A stretch of 64,000 nt of DNA from TMP-86 sp044226865. GTDB lineage: Bacteria; Pseudomonadota; Gammaproteobacteria; Steroidobacterales; Steroidobacteraceae. Under the pieces are notes generated by a model. It saw only the letters and a list, made by a program, of their open reading frames with translations. It had not been told where the DNA came from and ran no database searches. Made by a program: the position numbers and the translations under genes. The stretch covers positions 434,001 to 498,000 of the forward strand of contig JBGAGE010000004.1 of NCBI GenBank assembly GCA_044226865.1, in the 5' to 3' direction. This document shows positions 43,240 through 51,861 of this stretch, one piece after another (position 1 is the stretch's first letter; every line of letters begins with the position of its first letter).

Positions 43240-44960
43240 GCGTGGCTCGCGGCGGATGGCTCGCCCCGCTCCAGCCAATCCTCGACGATCTCGTCCAGCA
43301 CGGGTAGGGCGAGGGGACCCGAGGACAGGACGATGTCGTGGAAGGCGCGCACGTCGCGCCGGCCTTCGGGCAGGGCATCGGCGCGTGCGCGCAGGGCGCT
43401 GATGCGCAGTTGTCCGAGCTGATAGGCCACCGCCTGGCCCGGCAGGCCGATGTAGCGATCCACCTCGGCGGCAATGGCCGCACGATCCATGGCCATGCGC
43501 TCGCTCATGAAGCCGATGGCCTGCTCGCGGCTCCAGCCGCGCGCGTGAATGCCCGTGTCCACGACGAGCCGCGCGGCCCGCATCATCTCCAGTTCGAGCC
43601 GCCCGTATCGCTCGTGAACGGAGCGGTACAGCCCCATCTCGACACCCAGCTTTTCGCAGTACATTGCCCATCCTTCCAGGCAGGCACTGTATTTGAGGGC
43701 GCCGTGGCGCCGGAATGCCGGAAGCGTCGTGGATTCCTGGATCAGTGCCATGTGCATGAGGTGTCCCGGCCAGGCCTCGTGCAGCAATGTTGGAAGCTGC
43801 ATATAGCCGGGGCATCTTGCAGGAATGCAGGTGAGCCAGTAGATGCCAGGCGCGCTTCGATCAGCCGGATTGGGTTGGGCATAGGCCAGCGGCATGCGTG
43901 GCGCCATTGCCTCCGGGATGAGTTCGATGCCGAAGGTCATGCGCGGTGTGCGCCGGAAGAAGCCCGGAATGCACTTATCCACCCGCTTGGCGAGGCTTTC
44001 GGTTTGCCGCAGCAGTGCGTCGGCGTCAGGTGCGATGAACGATGCCTCGGATGCCAGCCACACGCGGTAGGCTTTCGCGTCTCCTCCGAAACCCGCCTCC
44101 GTGGCGAGGGCGGCGGCTTCCCGCTCGAGCCGCGCGACTTCCGATCGGCCCAATTCATGGATCTGATCCGCCGGCATGTCCAGCGAGGAGTAGTGACGCA
44201 GGCAAGCCGAGTAGAACGCCGCGCCGCGTACATCGTCCGTGCACGCGATGCTGTCGCGCGCCGCCGGTGACAGAAGCTCCGCCAATTGCGCGGCGTGTGC
44301 ATGCCACGCCGGTATGAGTTCCTCGCGAACCAGGCGTTCTGCACTCGAAGTCAGGCGTTGGAGCTGGTGCGCGACCGGGCTGCGACGCAAGGGTCCCAGC
44401 CACGAATGTTGAGCCGGATCCCCTCTGACACCGGCACGCACCATGGCCATCGCCCCGTCCACGACCAGTCGCGGATAGCGCAGGCCGAGTCCGATCCCGG
44501 CCTGCAGACAGGCCCGCAGATCGCGGAGGTAGTGAGGAAATCTTGCCAGGCGTTCGACGTACAGTTCGGCTTCGGCGCGCTGGGCGATGGTGACCGAGTT
44601 CGCAAGATGAATGGCGCTGAAGTCCGGGCCGACCGGCAATAGAGGCGGGCGTAGGTGTGCATGGACCTCGTGCAACGCGATGGCATCGTCCAACTCGAAT
44701 TCGAGCAAGCGATGGGTGGCGCAGTCCTGGATGGACAGGCCTCGGGGGGCCAGCGTGGCCAATTCGTTACGCAGTTCGCGTGCCTGGCGTGCGCGCCGCT
44801 CGTGGTCCTCGGGCGCCGCCCGGAACAATTCGACCGCCTGGCAAGGCTCACCTGCCATGATTGCCTGCAGCGGGTGTTCCTCGCATTGTTGTCGCCAGTA
44901 GCGCTCGGCGAGGTTGGCGAGCGCTTCAGGCGCTAAGGTGGGTGCAGGCGTGGCAGGCAT
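43236..44960 (-). CDS. DUF885 family metallopeptidase-like protein
   Basis: 574 residues, no clear signal peptide. The zinc-binding HEAWPGH (HExxxGH) and LEGWAMYCEKLG are the DUF885 signatures, known from predicted peptidases of the M3-like fold. Start ATG at 44960 (MPATPAPTLAPEALANLAER) is chosen. It is translationally coupled to an MFS transporter and divergent to a SRPBCC-TetR pair, which may regulate it. Substrate unknown. Confidence 0.85.
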   Translation of the reverse strand: MPATPAPTLAPEALANLAERYWRQQCEEHPLQAIMAGEPCQAVELFRAAPEDHERRARQARELRNELATLAPRGLSIQDCATHRLLEFELDDAIALHEVHAHLRPPLLPVGPDFSAIHLANSVTIAQRAEAELYVERLARFPHYLRDLRACLQAGIGLGLRYPRLVVDGAMAMVRAGVRGDPAQHSWLGPLRRSPVAHQLQRLTSSAERLVREELIPAWHAHAAQLAELLSPAARDSIACTDDVRGAAFYSACLRHYSSLDMPADQIHELGRSEVARLEREAAALATEAGFGGDAKAYRVWLASEASFIAPDADALLRQTESLAKRVDKCIPGFFRRTPRMTFGIELIPEAMAPRMPLAYAQPNPADRSAPGIYWLTCIPARCPGYMQLPTLLHEAWPGHLMHMALIQESTTLPAFRRHGALKYSACLEGWAMYCEKLGVEMGLYRSVHERYGRLELEMMRAARLVVDTGIHARGWSREQAIGFMSERMAMDRAAIAAEVDRYIGLPGQAVAYQLGQLRISALRARADALPEGRRDVRAFHDIVLSSGPLALPVLDEIVEDWLERGEPSAASHA

Positions 44961-45069
44961 GGTTGGCGAGTAGAGGGTGATCTTCCTAAACGACGTACCA
45001 GCCGCCGCCGACCTCAATGAAAATCCCGCCTTGATTGAGCGACCGCGCCGTCACCGCGTCTAATGTCGC

Positions 45070-45528
45070 ATGCACCTCGCCCTGCGCAGCACCGTCGCCA
45101 TCGCGGCCACGCCCCAGGCGGTGTGGGACGCCCTGCTGGACGTGCAATCGTGGAAGTCGAGCGTGGTATCGGTGGAGCGGCTGTGCGGCAAGCCCGGCAC
45201 GGTGGGTGAGGTCTTGCGCGTCGGCCAGGCTCGCGGCGCGGACACCGTGTTCGTCCGCATGGAGACGCTTGCGCAGATTCCGCTGCAATGGCGGGCACAG
45301 ACGCTGGTCAGTGAAACGCCCGGACTTTTGTCGGGTTACCTCGTTTACTCGCTGCATCGGGACGCCCGCGCCACCATCCTGATCGGTGAACTGCTCTGCC
45401 ACTCGCCACCTCCTCCCGTGCCCGAGGGCCGGACGCTGGAGGAGGTTTGCAGTATGATCAGCCAGGCCACGCAGGCGAAATTCGATGCCGATCATGAGGT
45501 TCTCAAAGGGCTGCTCGAGTCGCGCTGA
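45070..45528 (+). CDS. SRPBCC family protein
   Basis: 152 residues. Opening VAIAATPQAVWDALLDVQSWKSS and the long C-terminal helix (QAKFDADHEVLKGLLESR) fit the START/Bet v1-like ligand-binding fold (polyketide cyclase/SRPBCC). Such proteins bind lipids or small hydrophobic ligands. It is followed by a TetR regulator 18 bases later on the same strand, and is divergent from the DUF885-MFS operon. Confidence 0.8.
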   Translation: MHLALRSTVAIAATPQAVWDALLDVQSWKSSVVSVERLCGKPGTVGEVLRVGQARGADTVFVRMETLAQIPLQWRAQTLVSETPGLLSGYLVYSLHRDARATILIGELLCHSPPPPVPEGRTLEEVCSMISQATQAKFDADHEVLKGLLESR

Positions 45529-45546
45529 ACGAGGAAGGTGAGCACG

Positions 45547-46215
45547 ATGGAGAGCCCAAAGACCATGTCCAAGACCCGTAAGGAGCCGGTTCGCGCGGCG
45601 CGCCGGACGGGCGCCCCAGCCCGGGCCGGCAGGCCGAGGCGCGAGGTCAAGCGCGCGGCGCTCGGCCGGGATGAATGGGTGCGCGCCGCCCGGGACTTGT
45701 TGGTACGTGGGGACATCGGCGCGGTGAAGGTGGGCGCGTTGGCCACGCAGCTTGGGGTCACCCGCGAGTCGTTCTATTGGCACTTTGCCAGTCTCGCCGA
45801 CCTGCACGAGGAATTGCTGCGCGACTGGGAATCGGACAACACGCAGCGTTTCGAGCTTCAGCACAAGAAGCCCGCCGATGCCCGCCATGACCTGGCCTCG
45901 ATCCGCTTCTTCCTGCTCGGTGAGGAGACCTACCGCGCCACCTGGGACACCGCCATCCGCAACTGGGCGCGCGTCTCGCGTAAGGCGGCGCGTGTGGTGG
46001 CGCGCATCGACGAGCAGCGTGCGGAGATGGTGAAGGCCCTGTTCCTCGAATTGGGTTATGACGAGACGGAGGCAAAGGCGCGGGCCCGGGTCTACTACCT
46101 CTTTCAGGTGGGCTACTACACCATCGAGCTGCAGGACGGGCGCGAACAGCGGGCCAAGCTCCTGCCCCACTACTTGCGCATCCTGCTCGGGGATCGCTAC
46201 ACCGGGCCTACCTGA
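45547..46215 (+). CDS. TetR family transcriptional regulator
   Basis: 222 residues. A basic N-terminal tail (RRTGAPARAGRPRREVKRAA) precedes the helix-turn-helix (IGAVKVGALATQLGVTRESFYWHFASLADLHEELL), followed by an effector domain. ATG 45547 has GAGGAAGG upstream; a GTG at 45538 is possible. It overlaps convergently by 19 bases with the M19 dipeptidase end. It may repress the divergent DUF885-MFS operon, or the promoters carrying TTACA-N4-TGTAA dyads about 1.7 kb away; neither is shown. Confidence 0.85.
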   Translation: MESPKTMSKTRKEPVRAARRTGAPARAGRPRREVKRAALGRDEWVRAARDLLVRGDIGAVKVGALATQLGVTRESFYWHFASLADLHEELLRDWESDNTQRFELQHKKPADARHDLASIRFFLLGEETYRATWDTAIRNWARVSRKAARVVARIDEQRAEMVKALFLELGYDETEAKARARVYYLFQVGYYTIELQDGREQRAKLLPHYLRILLGDRYTGPT

Positions 46216-47261
46216 GACGCGGCGCCCGCGGGGCGCCACACCTGGCGCGCCACCCGCAGCCAGTTGCCTCCCAGTATCATGTTCAATTCATGGCTGCCGT
46301 AGCCCAACGCACGCAGCCGCGCCGCGATGTCGGGAATTCGTTCGGGTTCGACCAGGCCTACTCCCTCGCCATAACCTTCCTCAGGTGGGAACGTCGCCGG
46401 GTTGGCGCGCACGGCATCATCCATTTCCTGGCGGTCGAAGACGTAATCAAGACCTAGGCCGACATGCTCGGGACCCGCGAGGCGTACCACGTAGTCGATA
46501 TGCCTGACCACGGCGTCGGTGGAGGAATCGTTGGCGCCAAGGAACAAGCCGATGCCGTTGATGCCCACCACTCCCCCGGTTCGTGCGCAGGCGCGGATCA
46601 GTTCATCGCTGATGTTACGGCGGTGGCGCCACGCGCCCGAAGGGTTGGAGTGGGAGAAGATCACCGGGTTGCTCGAGTATTCCATGACCTCGAGCGCGGT
46701 GCGCGATCCCGTGTGGCTGCAGCAGGCAACCATGCCGACAGAGGCCATCTCATCCAGTACCTTGCGTCCGAAGGCGGTGAGGCCGGAATCCTCGTCCTGG
46801 CATCCCCCGCCGAGCAGGTTGTTGCGATTGTAGGCGATCAACATCCAGCGCACGCCGGCGTCGTAGTAGCGACGCACGTTCTCGATGTCGCCGTTCAGGG
46901 CATTGCCTCCCTCGATGTCGAACAGCACCGCCAAGCGGCCGTTGGCACGCGCGCGCTCCAAGTCCTCCGTCGTGCCCGCGAGCAGGTACTCGCCTGGCCT
47001 CGCTCCCACCCAGCGGCGGAATGCGTCCAGCATGCGGAAGGTGTTATCCCAGGGGACTTCGTCGTAGCCGACGTTGAGGGTGACTGCCGTGACGCCGGCA
47101 TCCCGGTAACGTGCAAGCTGCGGCAGGAAGGATTCATCGTCCGGCCGCAAGGGCATGCAGCCATGATTGTCCCAGACCAGCGTGTGTTCGCCGAGCAACA
47201 TCTGCAGAGCGTAGCGCACCCGGGGTTGGCCGTCACCAGGGGAAGAACTTGACTTACACAT
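46197..47261 (-). CDS. M19 membrane dipeptidase-like protein with altered metal site
   Basis: 354 residues, cytoplasmic (no signal peptide). The family blocks FDIEGGNAL (bridging Glu), CCSHTGS, PVIFSHSNPSGAWRHRRNISDELI and GLGLDYVFD are present. The first-site motif H-x-D (DGHNDLP in typical enzymes) is DNHGCMPL here, so the Asp is replaced by Cys. The enzyme may use fewer metals or be catalytically different. The start ATG at 47261 lies inside an operator-like palindrome and has no RBS, so GTG 47219 or ATG 47201 could be real. Divergent to an ECF sigma gene. Confidence 0.8.
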   Translation of the reverse strand: MCKSSSSPGDGQPRVRYALQMLLGEHTLVWDNHGCMPLRPDDESFLPQLARYRDAGVTAVTLNVGYDEVPWDNTFRMLDAFRRWVGARPGEYLLAGTTEDLERARANGRLAVLFDIEGGNALNGDIENVRRYYDAGVRWMLIAYNRNNLLGGGCQDEDSGLTAFGRKVLDEMASVGMVACCSHTGSRTALEVMEYSSNPVIFSHSNPSGAWRHRRNISDELIRACARTGGVVGINGIGLFLGANDSSTDAVVRHIDYVVRLAGPEHVGLGLDYVFDRQEMDDAVRANPATFPPEEGYGEGVGLVEPERIPDIAARLRALGYGSHELNMILGGNWLRVARQVWRPAGAASQVGPV

Positions 47262-47292
47262 GTGTAAGGGATAAGAATTTACACACATGTAA
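47249..47292. promoter_or_regulatory. Sigma-70-like promoter with two TTACA-N4-TGTAA dyads
   Basis: On the plus strand TTGACT (47249-47254) and TAAGAAT (47272-47278) are spaced 17 bases. A perfect 16-bp palindrome CTTACACATGTGTAAG (47253-47268) fills the spacer, and a second dyad of the same form TTACA-CACA-TGTAA (47279-47292) covers the expected transcription start. Both fit TTACA-N4-TGTAA, 25 bp centre to centre. This is the layout of a repressor-controlled promoter for the ECF gene at 47301 and overlaps the start of the divergent M19 gene. Confidence 0.6.
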
Positions 47293-47300
47293 GGAAGGGG

Positions 47301-47858
47301 ATGATGATGCACGCTTCCGCCTGCCGCACCTGCACGCCGCCGTCCGGTCACGACTCGCACCGCATGAGCTTCCTTGCCGCCGCGCATCTGGATTGCGATG
47401 CACCGCTGCGGCGGTTCTTTCTCGGCAAGGGAATGACGCCCCACGACGTCGATGACATGATCCAGGAGGTGTACCTTCGCTTGGCTGGCTGCCCGGACTT
47501 GAGCGCCGTGCGTAACGTGCGCGCGTTCGCCTTCACGACGGCGGCCAATCTGCTGCGCGATGTCTACCGGCGAAAGCTCACGCGCCCGACCGTTGCTTGC
47601 GAGCATCCCCCGGATGTGCCGGCGGAGTCCGCCGATCCGGCGCTGGCCGCCGAGTTCGAACAGCAGTTGCGAATCGCCGAGCGTCTCATCGCGCAGTTGA
47701 AGCCCGTCACCAAGCGGGTGTTCTGGGGTCACCGTATCGCCGGGCAGAGCTACGCCGAACTGTCACGCGAGATCGGCGTGTCGGTCAGCATGATCGAGAA
47801 GCACATGATCTCGGCCATCGCGGTGCTGCGTCCGCTGCAGCAGGACGCCGCCTGTTGA
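47301..47858 (+). CDS. Orphan ECF sigma-70 family factor (FecI/RpoE-like)
   Basis: 185 residues. Region 2 is RRFFLGKGMTPHDVDDMIQEVYLRLAG...AFAFTTAANLLRDVYRR and region 4 is RVFWGHRIAGQSYAELSREIGVSVSMIEKHM, the FecI-like pattern. No FecR/anti-sigma gene is adjacent. RBS AAGGAAGGGG is directly before three in-frame ATGs (47301/47304/47307); the best-spaced is 47307. The N-terminal tail contains CRTCTPP. Expression is probably controlled through the dyad promoter just upstream. Confidence 0.85.
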   Translation: MMMHASACRTCTPPSGHDSHRMSFLAAAHLDCDAPLRRFFLGKGMTPHDVDDMIQEVYLRLAGCPDLSAVRNVRAFAFTTAANLLRDVYRRKLTRPTVACEHPPDVPAESADPALAAEFEQQLRIAERLIAQLKPVTKRVFWGHRIAGQSYAELSREIGVSVSMIEKHMISAIAVLRPLQQDAAC

Positions 47859-47886
47859 GGCAGTCGCGGCGGGGCCGGGTCCGCCG

Positions 47887-49047
47887 CTAAGCGCCTGGGT
47901 GCGGCCGTGGGGGAATTTCGATAGCCTCGCGCATGACGCCGGCAAGGAATTCCGGTGCCTCGGTGGGGAAATTATGGCCGGTTCCCGGCGGCGCGTAGAT
48001 CCGGCGGGAATTGCGTGAGACGGCCAGATATCGTTCGCGCGAGCGTGCGTAGAACCGCTGTACCCGCTGCGCCGCGGCCCCCCGGGCGTCCAACTGTTGC
48101 AGACTGTCCTGCAGTTCCACCATGTCACCGGGCGCCACCAGTAGCACGGGCATGTCGCCGAGATCGCCGTCGTAGACTGCGATGTCCCAGCCCGCGCGCG
48201 CCATGCCCTCCGGCGACAGTTCGCGAAAGATCGAGGCGTTCGCCAGGGCGGTGCCTGCGTCCGACTCGACGGCGTTCAGCGCCGTGAGATGCGGACCCAG
48301 GCGCTGAGCTATCAGGTCGAACAGGTCCTTGTGTTGGGGGGACTCCCGCAGGACGCGCCGCATCCGGTCCTGGTGGATGCCGAACACGCTGAGCAGCGCA
48401 TCGCGCCAGGCTTCGCGCCGCATCTGACGCAGGGCTGGATGGCGCGGGCCGAATACGATCGTCTCGGGAGGAGTGGCATCGATGAGCACCAGGCAAGACA
48501 CAAGATCAGGGCGCGCCCTGGCGATGTTGGCCGCCAGCAATCCGCCGAAAGAATGGCCAGCGAATACGAAGGGAGGACGCTCCCCCGCCGACTCCAATGC
48601 CTTGATGATTTCCTGGGTCTCCCGCTGCGTGGTGCGCGGGAAGGGGCCGACATCGCTCCAGCCGCTGCCCGGACGGTCGATGAGGATCGAGCGGGTGGTG
48701 GTTCGCAACAGATCATGCAGATGATGCAGGTGAGAACCTCCCCCGTGGGAGCCGGGTAGCCATACCACCGTAGCTTTGTCGCCCCTGTCTCCCTCAACCA
48801 GTAAGTGGATGCGATAGCCGCCGATATCCACCAGCTTTCCCGGTGCGGGGAACCGCCGGCGGATGCTCGTAAGCCGAATCCACCGGGCGGTGGCGCCGGC
48901 GGCGAGCACCAGCGCCCCGCATCCGAGCAGCAGGCCCGGGAGTGGCCTGCCGACATTCCATTGGACGGATGCGAGGGCCGCTACCAGCGCAGCAATGACC
49001 AGGCCGGAGTAGGGGCGGCTGAGAAAGGCGGAAAGTCGGTCTGTCAT
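47887..49047 (-). CDS. Membrane-anchored alpha/beta hydrolase
   Basis: 386 residues with two N-terminal hydrophobic segments (SGLVIAALVAALASVQW; LPGLLLGCGALVLAAG) before the catalytic domain. Nucleophile elbow GHSFGG, oxyanion block LPGSHGGGSHLHHL, DRPGSGWSD and late GTGHNF histidine are clear. It probably acts at the membrane on lipophilic esters. It is convergent with the ECF gene. Substrate cannot be named. Confidence 0.8.
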   Translation of the reverse strand: MTDRLSAFLSRPYSGLVIAALVAALASVQWNVGRPLPGLLLGCGALVLAAGATARWIRLTSIRRRFPAPGKLVDIGGYRIHLLVEGDRGDKATVVWLPGSHGGGSHLHHLHDLLRTTTRSILIDRPGSGWSDVGPFPRTTQRETQEIIKALESAGERPPFVFAGHSFGGLLAANIARARPDLVSCLVLIDATPPETIVFGPRHPALRQMRREAWRDALLSVFGIHQDRMRRVLRESPQHKDLFDLIAQRLGPHLTALNAVESDAGTALANASIFRELSPEGMARAGWDIAVYDGDLGDMPVLLVAPGDMVELQDSLQQLDARGAAAQRVQRFYARSRERYLAVSRNSRRIYAPPGTGHNFPTEAPEFLAGVMREAIEIPPRPHPGA

Positions 49048-49203
49048 GTGCCTCTAAGACGTGCCAGACGCGACCAAGCTCAGCGGTGCTCCGGCCGCGC
49101 ACGAAAAAAATTGAATCCAAGCGTTCGCACGGCCCGAACGGCCGAGGAATGGCATATCCGCCGGCCCCGCGGCGTCCCTTCATCATCCATAGGAGCTCAC
49201 GAC

Positions 49204-49731
49204 ATGGTCAACCGACGTTTTCTGTTGAGTTTCGTCGCCACGCTGGTGGCAGCATTCTCCCTGCCCACGGCGCGCGCTGCCACTGATCCCGTGCCGGACT
49301 TCCTGGAAGTCACCCGGGTACACGGTTCCATCGTGGACGTGGCCGTTGGCAATCCCAACTTCTCCACGCTGGTGAGCGCGCTGGGCGCCACCAATCTCGT
49401 CTCCACCCTGCAGGGTCCGGGCCCCTTCACCGTGTTTGCCCCGACCAACGCGGCCTTTGCGAAGATCCCCGCGCCCGTGCTCAATTACCTGCTGGCCAGC
49501 CCGGCCGAGTTGAAGAAGGTCCTGCTCTACCACGTGGCGCCCGGCGTGAAGGACCTGCGCTTCGCCCTGGTGCCGAAGGACTTCAAGACCGTGAACGGCC
49601 AGCGCATCTATGCCAAGGCCACCCAGACGACGCTGCGCATCAACAATGCGCAGGTGCAGGGCAAGGTGATCCGAGTGAACAACGGGGTCATCTATGTGAT
49701 CGACAGCGTGTTGCTGCCGCAGTATCGCTGA
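49204..49731 (+). CDS. Secreted fasciclin (FAS1) domain protein
   Basis: 175 residues. Signal peptide ends SLPTARA, followed by one FAS1 domain with both family boxes: H1 GPFTVFAPTNAAFAKI and H2 VLLYHVAPGV, plus NNGVIYVIDSVLLP at the end. Such proteins mediate surface adhesion. RBS AGGAG is placed 8 bases before the ATG. The gene is divergent from the hydrolase and is probably a single transcription unit. Confidence 0.9.
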   Translation: MVNRRFLLSFVATLVAAFSLPTARAATDPVPDFLEVTRVHGSIVDVAVGNPNFSTLVSALGATNLVSTLQGPGPFTVFAPTNAAFAKIPAPVLNYLLASPAELKKVLLYHVAPGVKDLRFALVPKDFKTVNGQRIYAKATQTTLRINNAQVQGKVIRVNNGVIYVIDSVLLPQYR

Positions 49732-49878
49732 ACCTGGGGGCGGTGGGCGGGCGCCGCTCTTCGATCTCAGCGTCCGTGCTACCCGAAGTGCCGGATTGTC
49801 TGCCGACGAATCCCGAGGTTTGCGTGCAGGAACGTGATGTAAATCGGTGCATGGCGCCCGCAAGGCGCTGCGGCTAGG

Positions 49879-51306
49879 ATGTCGAGCATGTCCATCCCGA
49901 AGATCATGCTTCTCTGCGCCGCGTCCCTCGTGCCCATTCATTCTGGGGCGGCGGCAACCAGCGTCCAAGAGACGCTCCCGCGCATCCGCAACGCTGCCAT
50001 GTCCAATGACTGGGCATGGCAGCAGCTCGCCCAACTCACCGATCAGGTGGGGCCGCGGCTGTCCGGGTCGCCTCAGTTGGCCGCCGCCATCGAACAGGTG
50101 GCGGCGGCGATGCGCGCACTGGGAGCGCGCGTCACCCTGCAGCCGGTGAAGGTCCCGCACTGGGTGCGCGGCGAAGAGCTCGCCGAGCTCAGTGAGTATC
50201 CGGGGCGGCCTGCCGGCCTTAAGCAAACGCTGCACCTCACGGCGCTCGGTGATTCCGGAGCGACGCCCGCCGCAGGGCTCGATTTGCGGGTCGTCGTCGT
50301 ACATGACTTCAAGGAACTCGAGGCGCGCGCGGCGGAGGTCCGCGGCAGCATCGTGCTGTACGCGGTTCATTTCGATCAGCAGCTCGCGGACAATGGGCGC
50401 GCGATGGATGCCTACGGTCAGGCCGGCCAATACCGGTTCGAGGGGCCGTCACGCGCCGCAAAGCTGGGCGCGGCCGCGGCCTTGGTGCGTTCGATCGGCG
50501 CGGCGGATTACCGGATGCCGCACACCGGAGCCACGGGTTGGGCGCCAAAGCAGACGCCGATACCGGCCGCGGCGTTGGCCGCCGAGGATGCGGACCTGGT
50601 CGAGCGGCTTGCCACGCGTGGCGCCGTGCGCATGCACCTGGTGCTGCGCCCGCAGACGCTGCCCGATGCCGATAGCTTCAACGTGATCGCCGATTGGCCC
50701 GGCTCCGAGAAGGAAGGCGAATACGTCATTGTGTCCGGTCACCTGGATTCGTGGGACCTTGGCACCGGGGCCATCGATGATGGCGTCGGCGTGATGGCGG
50801 CGGCCGGTGTCATCGCCGTCATGCGCGAATTGGACCTGCATCCCAGGCGCACGATCCGCTTCATTGCGTGGACCAACGAAGAAAATGGCGGGCGTGGTGG
50901 CGATGCGTATTTCCAGTCCGTGCGCGACAAGATCCCGCAGCATTGCGCCGCCATCGAAAGCGATGCGGGCGCGGGGCGCGCCTTGGGTATTTCGGGCTCC
51001 ACGGGCGCAGGCTCAAAGGACCAGCTGCGGGCGTTGATGGAGGCCCTGGCGCCCATGGGCGCCTCGCTCCTGGAACTGCGCGATGAGCCCGTGGGTTCCG
51101 ACATCGCGCAACTGCAGAATGCCGGCGTGGCGGGCTTCGAGCCACTGGTCGACACGCGCCACTATTTCGACTATCACCACACGGCCGCCGATACCCTGGA
51201 CAAGGTCGATCCGCTCAACCTCAAGTCGCAGATCGCCACGATGGCGATGCTGGCGTATTTTCTCGCCGATGGAACCTGCCTGCAGCGCGCGCTGGTCAGG
51301 CCGTAG
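49879..51306 (+). CDS. Secreted M28 family metallopeptidase
   Basis: 475 residues. Signal peptide to about 26, a PA-like insert (about 115-245) and the M28 zinc domain with GHLDSWDLGTGAIDDG (zinc His and bridging Asp), EENG (catalytic Glu), SDAG (Asp) and HHTAADTLDKV (zinc His). This is the carboxypeptidase Q/aminopeptidase group that trims peptides in the periplasm or outside. It may feed the M3/S10 peptide pathway. ATG 49888 is an alternative start. Confidence 0.9.
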   Translation: MSSMSIPKIMLLCAASLVPIHSGAAATSVQETLPRIRNAAMSNDWAWQQLAQLTDQVGPRLSGSPQLAAAIEQVAAAMRALGARVTLQPVKVPHWVRGEELAELSEYPGRPAGLKQTLHLTALGDSGATPAAGLDLRVVVVHDFKELEARAAEVRGSIVLYAVHFDQQLADNGRAMDAYGQAGQYRFEGPSRAAKLGAAAALVRSIGAADYRMPHTGATGWAPKQTPIPAAALAAEDADLVERLATRGAVRMHLVLRPQTLPDADSFNVIADWPGSEKEGEYVIVSGHLDSWDLGTGAIDDGVGVMAAAGVIAVMRELDLHPRRTIRFIAWTNEENGGRGGDAYFQSVRDKIPQHCAAIESDAGAGRALGISGSTGAGSKDQLRALMEALAPMGASLLELRDEPVGSDIAQLQNAGVAGFEPLVDTRHYFDYHHTAADTLDKVDPLNLKSQIATMAMLAYFLADGTCLQRALVRP

Positions 51307-51492
51307 ACGACGAACCTCGCTACTGCAGCTGCCAGGCCACGATCGAGTTCCCGGCGGGAAAGATGAGCATGGGGCGAAGTCGGCGCAGCGCTCCTCGTGG
51401 CAGATGTCGTGCTGCATCTCCGATAGGAAGCCGGGACGGAGTAACGCCCGAGCGCACCGACCTGCAATCGCCGCTGCTGCTACACTGCCGGC

Positions 51493-51831
51493 ATGAAAGA
51501 ACTTCCTGCCTGCCCCGCATGCTCCTCGACATTGACCTACGAAGATGGCGAGAACTTCGTCTGCCCGGAATGCGCGCACGAGTGGCCGCAGAAGGCCCAG
51601 GAGGGCGTCGGCGAGGCGCGCATCGTCCGCGATGCGCATGGTAATGAGCTCAAGGACGGTGACACCGTGACGGTGATCAAGGACCTTAAGGTCAAGGGGT
51701 CGTCTTCGGTGGTCAAGGTGGGCACCAAGGTCAAGAACATCCGCCTGGTCGAGGGCGATCACGACATCGATTGCCGCATCGATGGCATCGGCGCCATGGG
51801 CCTGAAGTCGGAGTTCGTCAAGAAGGCGTGA
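51493..51831 (+). CDS. yjdM: YjdM (PhnA-like) zinc ribbon protein
   Basis: 112 residues, normal length. Two CxxC pairs (CPACSSTL, CPECAHEW) form an N-terminal zinc ribbon; the C-terminal KOW-like domain contains LKDGDTVTVIKDLKVKGSSSVVKVGTKVKNIRLV, as in E. coli YjdM (old name PhnA). It is not an alkylphosphonate enzyme despite the former name. Function in stress response remains unclear. Confidence 0.95.
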   Translation: MKELPACPACSSTLTYEDGENFVCPECAHEWPQKAQEGVGEARIVRDAHGNELKDGDTVTVIKDLKVKGSSSVVKVGTKVKNIRLVEGDHDIDCRIDGIGAMGLKSEFVKKA

Positions 51832-51861
51832 GCGCGGAAGCTTGGCGAAGCAACTTCGCGC
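51832..51861. terminator. Weak hairpin between yjdM and the convergent gene
   Basis: GCGCGGAAG (51832-51840) pairs with CTTCGCGC (51854-51861) with one bulge, followed by TAAAAG. It starts at the last base of the yjdM stop and touches the stop of the opposite gene. Confidence 0.4.
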
